Of a stretch of 64,000 nucleotides of DNA, positions 23,628 through 34,222 are shown in pieces. How positions within the stretch are numbered: position 1 is the first letter of the stretch; the number at the start of each line of letters is the position of its first letter. A program made the translations under genes and the position numbers. The notes beneath the pieces are model-generated. The model was not told where the DNA came from. It made no database searches and saw only the letters and a program-made list of their open reading frames with translations. The stretch covers positions 52,809,751 to 52,873,750 of the forward strand of contig NC_134020.1 in the NCBI RefSeq assembly GCF_040712315.1, given 5' to 3'. Source of the DNA: Castanea sativa. Its lineage: Eukaryota > Streptophyta > Magnoliopsida > Fagales > Fagaceae.

Positions 23628-24200
23628 TAGAGTAAGAGTATGGCCAGCAAGGGGGTTTCAATATGCTAGGTAAAAGACTTATAACTTTAAGAGATTACTA
23701 TTATATATCAATCTTTGAGATCTTCAGCCATATTGCTGAATATTTAGTCAAATGGGTCTTTAACATTATACGTTTTGCTTTTATGTTTGGTTGTGCAGCA
23801 AAGATATGAGAAGCAGTATACTAAAGAAGAAAATCCTCCTAGCTGTACAGCCAAAAAATCATACCCACATTAAAGAAATCTGTAGAGTCAACATGGATCT
23901 CGGCAGGGATGACCATCACTATCATCATCATCATTATGATCATCATCATCATCAACCACAACAACAACAAAAAATACATACTACGACTACTTACAATGAA
24001 TACATAATGCATACGTAAAAAGACAGATGAACTGATTTAAAGAGAGTGGGGTCTCTCTCTTCCTTAATTTACTGTGTACTCTCACTCTCTAGTGTGTGCT
24101 GGACCACACAGCAATAGTAGAAGAAAGTCTAGTAGTAACTAATATTAGTATCATATTGTTAAATTCAGTCTGTGTCCTATCTTTCACCACTTCTTTCCTT
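23628..24200 (+). other. 3' UTR of CCCH-RRM copy 1, with an intron
   Basis: After the stop at 23625-23627 the sequence keeps a good donor (CTAG/GTAAAAG, GT at 23670) and acceptor (TTGTGCAG ending 23798), giving a 129-bp intron in the 3' UTR. The final exon contains a CAT/CAA-rich tract (about 23915-23975). It matches the region after copy 2, down to a shared AAGACAGATGAA motif and the hairpin at 24093. The poly(A) site is not clear; AT-rich DNA and a poly-A run lie at about 24213-24230. Confidence 0.65.
24093..24110 (+). promoter_or_regulatory. 3' UTR hairpin, copy 1
   Basis: TGTGTG, loop CTGGAC, then CACACA: a perfect 6-bp stem. The same element is at the equivalent place after copy 2 (40723-40741). 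It could be an RNA-level control element; function is inferred only from conservation between the duplicates. Confidence 0.4.
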
Positions 24201-24604
24201 GTGAGGTAGTACCAAAAAAAAAAAAAAAAACCTCTAGAGTAAAATGATAGCCTGTAACATGCAGAAGTAATCTATATATTATATATATATAAATGTTGTA
24301 CAGAAGTACTAGACCCCCAAGAAAGTTTAAAGCAAACTGTAGCAGAAGCTTAACAACTATACTGATTTGGAACCTCGAAATGGAAAAATGGAGTGGCATA
24401 GCAATGGCATGACTGAAGTGGGTGGTAAAAGCTGTATCTCTCTCTCACTTTTTTTCAGTTTTTATTGTCCTTGTTGCAGTAGCATCTGCATCTGTCACCC
24501 ATTAGATTATGATACAGAAAAACTTTAAGGAATTTTTTAAAAATAAATAAATTGGGGTAAAGAAAAGGTTGTTCTTTCATGTGATTAAAGGCCACTTTAA
24601 GGGA

Positions 24605-24720
24605 CTCTTTTGTCTCATTTTTTGGTTTCTTTTAGGTGAACATGAAGGGGTAAGGGCCACAATGTCACATGGGTTCTGACACCATATATGAATGGCCACG
24701 CACTCCTTTCCCTATCAATC
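24605..24720. other. Downstream homology block of the duplicated unit, copy 1 side
   Basis: Contains ACTCTTTTGTCTCATTTTTT, TGTCACATGGGTTCTGACA (24663-24681) and CTCCTTTCCCTATCAATCTT, in the same order as 42395-42520. It marks the right end of alignable sequence beyond copy 1. Confidence 0.55.
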
Positions 24721-27593
24721 TTTAACCTCATTCAAATATCACTATGCATATAGATGTTTTTATTTATTTTTTGGTTTATGGGTTTTGGTGTGTGTCCCTT
24801 GGTATGGTAGTAAAAGATTATGCGTGGTACTTTATTTTGCTGTATTTATTTCTGGCCCCGCACAAGTGACTATGTACGATGTTCTAATAGTGGTGGAACC
24901 ACCTTATGTGTTGCAAAATGTCCCAAAATTTAATTTCTTTTTTCATGACATGTGCACTTTAACTTTTTTTTTTATTGAACTGGCATTAAATAAAAATTTT
25001 GAGTTCCCCACAAATTTGAGCTGACTCAAAAGCTCAATGTTAATGGACCCCATAAATAGAATATTTAGCTACTTGGTCTAGTGGCCCCCCTTAATAAAAT
25101 TTTTGAAAGAAAGATTAATTTGGTCTCAGAGATATGTTTCTTTTATATTCATTAACGAGCAATGAATTTGATTTAAGGATGCAGGTCAAATAGCATAAAT
25201 ATTTTTTTTTTTGTTTCTTAATTTGTTTGTCAACACTTGATTGAGACTCCAAATACTAAACTCATTATGGTGCTTGAAGGATTAATTAAATATGGGAGAT
25301 TTAATGTTATAAAATAATAGTGATTGAAAGGAAAACTGATTTTTTTTTATTAATAAAACCATTAAAATAATGGTGATTTTTTTTGCTAATTTTATGAATA
25401 TAGGAGATTTAAAAAGTAAATAAATAAATTTGTTAAGAACTCTACTGTGGAGATAGTAATGGATGAGTTTGGAACTCAACATAACTTTGACTAGGGATGT
25501 TAATTTCTTTTTTGTATTTATTTTTTTGGTACAAGCTTAGCAACTACAAAATTTTTTGTATATTGATTAGGAGTTTAATAAGATAATAGGTTTTCTTCAA
25601 TCTTGTGTGCGTTTTAAGTTTTTTAAAACTAGCAAAGTGCTTCGGCATTAGTGTTAGTGATTACGGCCATTTTGTATAGTAGTTTAACATGTTTTCAATT
25701 TTTAAACAATATTGTACGTATTTTTACTTACTTTTTTATTCACTCATATTTCAAAAGAATACAAATAACGTTACTTGAACAACATTACCAAACGGCCCCT
25801 AAAGTACTTGATGCAAGTCAAATTCAATCTTAATATGTCCATCTTCCACTGAGTCAAGGCACACAAAAAAAGAGTTCACTAAGCATATATATTATTGAAT
25901 TACTGATACAGTGATGTCACTGCTGGTGGTTGTGGAGATCAATTTGTTTTTTAGAGCAGAAAATCCTTTTTTTTTTTTTTTGTAGAAAAAGTTTTCCATA
26001 CAATTGAAATTGCTTACTTAAAGCGATTCAATTCGTTGCTGATGCCTTGCTTATCGAGTAGACAAGCACCTGAACCACAATTAAAATGTATGTGGTGGAT
26101 TACTACATCATTAAACCCTAATGAAGTTAGGGTGTCAACATCGATCCCCATTGTTATGTGATATAGCTGGCCACCTCAATACAATTAGGAGGGTCTTGTT
26201 GTTCCTGATTTGGTTTGTTTTAGCAATAAACTATACAAGTTTTATTATGTCAAGTGCAATGTCCAAATCAACCTATAACATGAAGGTCAAGAATCTATTA
26301 ATCTGCAAGTGATAGATACCTTTGTTTGTGATAGTGAGCAATCTTATTGTTGTCACGTAGTCATTGTCACAAATGCCTCTAGTCTATAAGACCTAAACCA
26401 TAAGATCTTTAGAAATGTTTTTGTTATTAATGTATTAGATTTGGTGTCAAATATTCCTTCATGAGCTTATGATTTCTCACATAAAATTTTATCAAACAAT
26501 GATCCTCTCAATTTCAAATAAAATGGATAAAAAGTTCATTTTACTATTAGTATTGCATTTCTAAATGGATCTTAATCTCTATTAATTATATGATTTTTAG
26601 CATTTTCGTATTAAATACAGTTCCTTCACAAGTTATATTTTGATAATCGTGCCCTAAATTATGACTTGTGGAAATATTTACATTAACATGAAATTGGAAA
26701 TTTGACAGCAAATCCCTAATAAAATTGTAACCCACAAATATGTTGTTGAGATAAAAGTGCCTGCTATTTTGAGCCATCAATTTTACCCATCTAACCTTAC
26801 CTCCATGTAAAAAAAATGATGCTATAAAGCTACTATGATGATTATTACACTAAATTATATTTGCTAAAGCGCTAAAGTATTTAGATTTGTTAGATTTGAA
26901 GTTTTTACTAGTGCACCAGAAAAAGTAGGGGTGAGTTTCCTTTGGTAAAGGATATAGTTGGAGAACAATAATGGCTAGGATTCTTAATTAAACCATAATT
27001 TCTTCTCTTTATAGTAGAGCCCTTCCAATCATCATGACAAATTCATTATTAGGACAAAATGATCATTGTGATAAAAAGGTTTAAGGGAAGAGAATAATAT
27101 AAGTGAAACTCTTATATAATCATTGGAGGCACATAAAGAACCCGAACATTTTACACTGTACAAAGTATTGGTTGAGGAATCGCAAAGGTGTTGATGCAGT
27201 TTGGTAAACTTTGGTCCTTTTTGTTTTTTATTTTTTGGCTAAGAAAAAAGTAATAAAGTAGGAGATAAGTCATTGTGAATGTGACCCTAATGGAGTGAGA
27301 TCATCTAGACCTCTTAATATGGAGTTTTTAAAATTAGCAAATTTGATTTTACTTATTCATCAATATTTTAAAATAAATGCTAAAGTTGTAATAATCAACA
27401 TTTGTTTAAAAATTTAAATTTGATATGTGATAAAATGTGACATACTTGCTTCAAAATTAATGAATAAGATTTTACTATTTTAGAAATTCCATAGTGGAGT
27501 TACCAAATAATTTAAATGACATTAATTTAACCATAATAACTTATGCTTTGTTGAAAATATTAAAATAATAGTAAAATGATTAAATTTATTAGT
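24721..27593. other. No gene seen
   Basis: AT-rich DNA between the duplicated genes, with no recognisable element until the solo LTR at 27599. Confidence 0.55.
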
Positions 27594-27598
27594 ATCTT

Positions 27599-28356
27599 TG
27601 TGGGGAGTAAAAAGACCTAAGTGGGCATATGAGCCATTGGGCTGTAGCAAGGAGGGCCGACCTACTCTTAAGCTAAGAATCTGTTAGTACTGCAAATCGG
27701 TCCATACGCCGAGGGTCCGAGGACACATCCGAGGGTAAGTTTCTCCTCGGATAGACCCAGGGGAACTCGAAGCTTCACCATAAAGGTCAAGGCAATATTC
27801 CGGAAAGACTGTTGGTTAAAGGGAGGAAACCCTAAACCTTCGAGGTACACCGGTATTAGAAAGATACCAAAAGCAAAGGCTGCCACCTCCACATTAAAGA
27901 CTCTGCACCTACCTCTCTTGCCACATTAATGGGGAAGTGACCCCTGAACAATAGAACTGAAACTTCTGGTCACTATTCAAAGGCACTAAGAAAGGAAATA
28001 TCTAGGAGGGAGTGGGTTGGAGCAACACGTGGATAAAGCATCAGGAAAAGAAGTATTTAAGGGGGATGAACGCCAAAGAAAGAGAGGGGGTCTGGAACTA
28101 AGAAAGAAATTAAGAATTGTAACCTTTAAGAAAGAAAGAGAAATAATATAGAAGTAGTCCTCGGCTCACGTTCGAGGAGGTCTATTTGCAATTATCATTT
28201 ATTATTTACAAGTGTTTGTAACTTTTAGCTTGTTATCAAGTTCTCAGTACTTCAAATCTAGATTTCAAGCCCACACTCTACAAATTTCATTGTTTAAGGC
28301 TCATTGGGCCTGAGCCCGTGATTGTCTTTGAGTCCAGGTGCAATTGTGCACTTACA
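27599..28356. mobile_element. Solo LTR, 758 bp, with perfect ATCTT target duplication
   Basis: Begins TGTGGGGAGTAAAAAG and ends GTGCACTTACA, with ATCTT immediately before (27594-27598) and after (28357-28361). It is GC-richer than its surroundings and carries a promoter-like TATTTAAG stretch (about 28053). No internal retrotransposon sequence adjoins it. Gypsy-type origin is likely but not proven. Confidence 0.8.
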
Positions 28357-28562
28357 ATCTTATAACCACTTATATTTTTTAAAATAAATGATAATTTCTC
28401 AAAATAGATTGTATTGAGTGGGATGATATATTTTCTTTAAATCTCCAACTCAACTCGATCTATTATTTAAAAAGTTAAACAACCCCTAAATAGATTTTTT
28501 TTTTTTTAAATAAAAACTCAAAATGGATGAGTTATTAAGTTATGCTTGTTCAAAATTTGAAA

Positions 28563-28728
28563 TATCACCTCCGCACACCCGTGAGTTTGATAGTCACTTC
28601 ACAAGTATAAATGCTTATAAAATGTAAGGGTTAAAGGCCAAAATATAAATCTCTAAGAATAAATTTCTTCCCTACCTATACTATAATTAGACTAAAGGAG
28701 AATTTTTATTCTGTATAAAAAAAAAATT
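28563..28728 (+). mobile_element. Degenerate SINE, second family
   Basis: Parallels 12535-12706: CACCTCCGCACACC, AGTCACTTCACAAGTATAAA, ATTCTGTATAAAAAAAA. Box B is decayed, so this is an old copy. Confidence 0.65.
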
Positions 28729-28781
28729 CAAAACATCCAATGAACCTACTTCACCCGTAAATGTGGATCTATAAGTTAAAC

Positions 28782-28782
<1 letters not shown>

Positions 28783-28838
<56 letters not shown>

Positions 28839-28875
28839 GTAAATGTAATTAATTTGACAGAGAGAGAGAGAGAGG
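28783..28875. repeat. (GA)n microsatellite with duplicated flank
   Basis: A long GA run (28783-28836) is followed by GGTGTAAATGTAATTAATTT, then a shorter GA run (28860-28874) and the same flank again, so part of the tract was duplicated with its border. Confidence 0.85.
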
Positions 28876-29238
28876 TGTAAATGTAATTAATTTTTACAGT
28901 ATAATTAATTTTTACAGTAACCTTTGAGCAAAATAAGGAAGTCAAGGGGTCTCATGGACGGAGTTTCAATTATTATTATTTTTCTTGGTACGGGATAAGA
29001 GGGACATCTTGACCAAACATTCAAGCTGACTATGATTCCCTTCTCTAATGTTGTACATCCACATCAAATCTACACCATCTGATTTACACCTTTTACACAA
29101 GTCACAAGCATCGAAGGGTCAAAAAGTTGGAAAACACATGAGAGTTGAAACTCATTAGCAACACCATTTGGTTTTGTATTGTTCCAAAAAATCTAAAATA
29201 GATTACATCACAGTGTACTGGGGAAGAGAACTTAATTA

Positions 29239-29272
29239 GTCAGAATAACAGTAAAGAGAACGTGCACTATTT
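29239..29272. promoter_or_regulatory. Conserved noncoding block about 5 kb upstream of copy 2
   Basis: Begins GTCAGAATAACAGTAAAG and ends GAACGTGCACTATT; the counterpart of 19349-19382. The extra 4 kb between this block and copy 2 holds MITEs and fold-back elements, so distance grew by insertion. Confidence 0.5.
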
Positions 29273-29385
29273 TTTGGAGCTAAAAAGTTGCGACTGCTTT
29301 TTATCACACGCGCTGTTTCCCAAAGTTTAAAATAATATTATTATTTTATATGTTACTCATTCTGACACAGTATTATACGGTATCT

Positions 29386-29392
<7 letters not shown>

Positions 29393-29422
<30 letters not shown>
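29393..29422. repeat. (TA)n microsatellite
   Basis: Uninterrupted TA units just left of the fold-back MITE. Confidence 0.85.
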
Positions 29423-29426
<4 letters not shown>

Positions 29427-29445
29427 CCATTATTTTAGAGTAAAT

Positions 29446-29612
29446 CTAGTGTCACAGATTTTGGCACAATAAATACCACAATTCGTCACATGGCGAGTTG
29501 TGATTGGTAGAGAAGTGTATATCACATGGACCCACCATCACCTCTCTACCAATCACAACTCAGTATATGGGGCGAGTTGTGATATTTGTTGTGCCAAAAT
29601 GTGTAGCACCAA
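29446..29612. mobile_element. Fold-back MITE
   Basis: Left TTTTGGCACAA pairs with right TTGTGCCAAAA, and the inner GAGTTGTGATTGGTAGAGA pairs with TCTCTACCAATCACAACTC, so nearly the whole element folds on itself. Confidence 0.7.
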
Positions 29613-31311
29613 ACTTATTTATTATTTTATGTGTATTTCTAAGATTCCTTTTATGTTTTTTTTTTAATAAAAATATATATAATCCCACGGGCTGTTTAGA
29701 CTTTAGACTTGGCTTAGAGTGGGTTTAGAAAATATTATTTTTATCAACTTATTGTACTATTCAGCTTATTTTTGTTACTATTTATAGTTCTTATTATATT
29801 TTTTGGTACTCATGGGTCTCATTGTATTATTTTACTTTTATATTTAAGTGCATATTACAACTTACTCACGTAGTTTAAAATTTTACACTTTACTCACATG
29901 GAATTAAACCAAAATTTAAGTTGTCTACTTGTGATTTGAAATTTCATGAAGCAAGTGTTCAGATGGATTTTTTTTTTATATCTTATTTGATGTTGCATTT
30001 TTATGTTTTCTGTGTTTTTGGAGGAGAGACACATAAAAGTAAAGCAAAAATTACATATTTAGCTATTTTTTAATAGAGGTGGGTTATAAAAATCTAATTG
30101 AGCTAATCTCAGATGGGGAAAGTGTCAAATTTTTAAATCACAGATAGACAACTAAAATTTCAGCTAAATCATAAGTGGATAAATTGTAATTTGCTCTATG
30201 TTTACTTTGTCATATTATTGGTCTATAAAATTTTCTAAATATTTCATAGTCTAATTAAAAGTAAGGGCACGAATTTCTTATATAAAAAATAAAAAGTATT
30301 ATTATTTTTTACTTAAAAGGCAGGGATAACTATATCAAAGGGTTATTTGTCATTATCTCTAAAACTATAGGGCAGTTGTAAATTGTAATGTACATTTTAA
30401 GTTTCTATATCTTATGGTCAAAATTTTAATTCAAAAATAACTTATGATATACACCCACTATTCAAATTAGAATATAAATTAGTAGTAGTATAAAAGAAAC
30501 GTGGGTATATAATTTCCTAATGTTCTATTAATCTATACAATATGATATAAGGAGTTTCTCCTTATTTTTTTCCCCTTTTAAAAAGTTAAATCAATAGTTA
30601 TAAATAATATAGAAGGAGGGTTTGAACCACGATCCTAAATGGTCACACAGCAGGCTAAATAGGCTTTTAAAAATGGGAGTGAATGATAAAGTAGCATAGT
30701 CCATCTTCAATGGAGTATACAATAGATATGTGGAAGTAAAAAATGAGAAACTTTTTCCTTCACCGTTCATAAAACTTTTTAGGTTATCACTAATTAAATG
30801 AGAAATTTTGAACCCACAAGCTGGTCTTTAACTCATCTTCTCCCCCTATTAATGTTTTTTTTCTCTTTGAGAGCGAGCTGTTTATGTATTATTAAGCCAT
30901 ATAATTGAACTCCATTATGTCCACTTATCTGTCTTATCAAAAAGAGAGAGTAGATATTACGACGAAGGGGTTAGCAAGGCACCTGTTGCGTACGTTGTAC
31001 CTAAAACATGAAAATGGATTTGATTCCTGCTATTTTTGTTATCATTAATTTGTTGGGTGTGCCTTAGAATTTTTTATTATATCAAAAACCCCTAAACGAA
31101 TTAAAAAAATTTATTCTATTAAAATATATTCTAATCTTTACACACTTTTCATGGATAAGAATATAGAAATGCACAAATGATACAATATTTAAAGGATTTA
31201 CTATAGTGTAGTTTTCAGTAGCTATTTATGGAGGTGCCTTAATCTGTCTATTGCAACTATTTGGGACTACACATACTAAAGGACTAGTTAAGTAATCTAA
31301 GAATTATGGAA
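29613..31311. other. No gene seen
   Basis: AT-rich DNA within the expanded upstream region of copy 2. Confidence 0.55.
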
Positions 31312-31490
31312 AATGCTACCGAATGCACTTAGGGTATTGTTTAATAATCTATTTAAAAAAAGTTTTTATGGGGAAAAAAAGAAAAACAATTAATATTTTG
31401 ATAGTTTTTTTTATTTCCCATAAAAGTGATGTCAAAACTTTCCCTAAAATGGATTGTTAACCAATGCCCTAAGGACATTCATTAGCATGA
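31312..31490. mobile_element. MITE family X, copy 4
   Basis: AATGCTACCGAATGCACTTA at left, CTAAGGACATTCATTAGCAT at right, interior AACAATTAATATTTTGATAG as in copy 3. Confidence 0.65.
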
Positions 31491-31767
31491 CTCAAGAATT
31501 ATAAACATCCGCATTTGTAAAAAAAAAAAAAAAAAAATTTAAATATTTTTACTTAAAATATATAGAATAACGATAAAATATAAATGAGTAACTAATTTTC
31601 AAACTAAATAAGTAAGAACAAAATCTTATATGACATGCCTTTTTGAGGACTAGATTATGATGCATAATTATATAGAGATTGACAAAATAAATGAGATACG
31701 TTTTTGTTCACTTTTATTTGTAATCAAAAGGTGATGATATAGTCAAAGGTTAAGACACAACTTCTTT

Positions 31768-32195
31768 AAAAATAGCTTAATTAATAACAATAACGTCTAA
31801 CAACCATAAGATATAAAACATTATTTAATTATGGCATTTAAGAAACTACATCTAAGAATAATAAGATATAGTAGTGCATTTTTAACTAAGGCATTTAATT
31901 ACATCATATACCCCCCCCCCCCCCCCCCTCCCCTCATTTGTAAGTCTTTGATATAACTTTTAACATTTTCTTTTTAGTTAAGGTAGAATGGCCAAGATAG
32001 CCCAATTACTAATTGACCTCAAAGTTGTTTTTCTTTTGGAGGGGTGGGGGGTATATGATGTAATTAAATGCCTTAATTAAACAATTTACTACTATATCTT
32101 ATTATTCTTAGACGCAGTTTCTTAAATGCCATAATTAAATAATGTCTTATATCTTATGGTTCTTAGAGGTTATTGTTATTAATTAAACTATTTTT
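31768..32195. mobile_element. Long inverted-repeat (fold-back) element, arms of about 145 bp
   Basis: Left arm starts AAAAATAGCTTAATTAAT and right arm ends ATTAATTAAACTATTTTT. Most of 31768-31910 is the inverse of 32052-32195, including ACATTATTTAATTATGGCAT. A poly-C tract (31911-31928) faces a G-rich stretch (32038-32051). There is no coding capacity. Confidence 0.8.
31911..31935. repeat. Poly-C tract in the fold-back element
   Basis: Eighteen C in a row, then TCCCCTC. Such runs are rare in this AT-rich DNA and prone to slippage. Confidence 0.85.
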
Positions 32196-33157
32196 GGTTG
32201 ATGTAATTGATAGAATGTACTAATAAACAATTTTATTAATTACTTTTTTGAAGTTGTATTTAAAGTATACGTAGTAAAATTGGTTGTATTTATATCATCA
32301 CTTCTCTAATTAAAATATCATATATACTTCCTTGCAATAGTATATTAAATATCCCTCTTTCTTTTCCCGTTTCTACTTTCTACTTGAGCAATTGCTCTCG
32401 TATCAAACTTTTAATTTTATAAAATTGCTATTAAATAGCCATTTTTTTTTCTTCAATCTAGATTCTTTTAATTGTTATAAATTTGTTTTGCAGAGATGAT
32501 ATCCTAATCTAGTTTAAAGATGCACTGGTATTTTTCAATTCAAATTTTGTTGAAAAATTTGTATTGCTAAGATAGCAAATTATATAATATTAATGCATAA
32601 TCTTTTGCAACACTACGTCCAATTGATAAAACAATGATTAAAATTCAAAATTTGCTATGTGTTTAATAAAAGTATCAAATAAGACCCAACGTAATTTTCC
32701 CTCCTAATTGTGAAGGTTTTGAATCTGTATTTGCGTAATGGCTAAGAAACAAAATTAAAAGGGAAGTGAAAAGCAAAATCTAATGACACGATCTGATTGG
32801 AGAAGATGTAGAAAAGCAAAATTCAAAGCCATGGACCAAAAATGCATAAAAGAAATACACAATAAGTCAAATTAAGGACTTGAACATTTTAATACGACTT
32901 GTTATAAAAAAAAACATCTTTGCAATGTTCTTTTTTGGCTGTTTGCTGTTCTGAGTCTTCTGACACTCATGTCCTTTTCAAAAAATTAGAAATTTTCATT
33001 GTAAAGTGCTTTATTCGTATTCTTATCCTATAAAAGAAAAAGAATGTTTTAATAGGAGTAATTTTTACTTGAAACAATTAATATTCAAGGGATAATACTA
33101 ATAGTTTTGTAAGTTTATATTTATCTATTTTTTTGATATGGTTAAAAATTTATCCTA

Positions 33158-33223
<66 letters not shown>

Positions 33224-33830
33224 CCTAATCTATTTTGAAATGTTTCTTTGGAGTTAAAATTTCGATACCCTAATTTAATTACTAGAAGAATGAGAAAATT
33301 ACCGAATTAGAACTATAGTTCTCTTTATAAAAAGAAATAGTACAATTTCATTGAATTACAAAACTCTTAATACTATATAATAATGAAAACGATGTTAAAT
33401 TTACATGAATTAAAGTAATAATTTATCAATAAAAATAGAAGGACGATAATTTATTTATTTCTTGAGGATTTATTTTTTATTAATGTGCAATGGTCTATCA
33501 CTTAAATTGGGAACATGCCAATCAAACAATTACAAATCTTAATGCGACAGGTTAGAGTGACATTACTGCATGGCTTCTGGTTGGTGAAGAAGAGAAAAGG
33601 TTATCAGGTTCAAAGTTTCAAACTTTGTTAAATTAGAAAGAAACAAAAAAATAACCTTAAAAAGTATTTATTGGTGTTATTTCCCACCATAAGAAAAATT
33701 CTCAAATAAAAGAGCGGGAAAAAGGGAAAAAATAAAAAGAAAAATAAAAAAAGTCAAAAAACAACGTAGTGGTCCCACAATGAACTAGGGTTTCATTCAA
33801 AGGTCCAGTAGAAAAAAGAAAAAAACCTTT
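32196..33830. other. No gene seen
   Basis: AT-rich DNA with the compound microsatellite at 33158, ending at the copy 2 promoter region. Confidence 0.55.
33158..33217. repeat. Compound (TA)n(GA)n microsatellite
   Basis: TA units to 33182 pass directly into GA units to 33217. Confidence 0.9.
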
Positions 33831-33885
33831 TCTCTAATGGTAATGTGGTATAGGAGAGAGTATACACTATTATTGTACTCTTCTG

Positions 33886-33891
33886 TATAAG
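33886..33891 (+). promoter_or_regulatory. Possible TATA box of CCCH-RRM copy 2
   Basis: TATAAG about 330 bp before the ATG, followed by a CT-rich leader (33907-33919) and GA-rich sequence, as in many plant 5' UTRs. It is a weak match and other start sites are possible. Confidence 0.3.
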
Positions 33892-34222
33892 ACGCACAGC
33901 CTTACACTCTCTCTCTCTCACATGAATACAAGGGTGTGCTGGTAGACACAATGACACTTACCCATTGAAGTAGATCTGAAATCTACCACTCTTCCCCTTA
34001 CAGATAGAGAGAGATTACAGTGAGAAATAGAGAAAGAGAAGCACATTCACACAGAGGGAGAGCGAGAGTGTGTGTAAGAGTGTTTGGTATTAGCTTTAGG
34101 TAGACCAAGCCCGCTTGTTATATTTCAAACCCTACTGATTCTCTTAACCCCAACACTCTCTCACTCTTAGGAGTGAAAACCCAAAACCCAGAAGCACAAA
34201 AAAACTGAATACCCAGAAGGCC

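Noticed and set aside
24692..25024. 110-codon open frame downstream of copy 1
   Set aside because: Overlaps the downstream homology block, where the matching copy 2 sequence has no equivalent frame, so it is not conserved as protein.
27668..27892. 74-codon minus-strand open frame
   Set aside because: Lies wholly within the 27599-28356 solo LTR.
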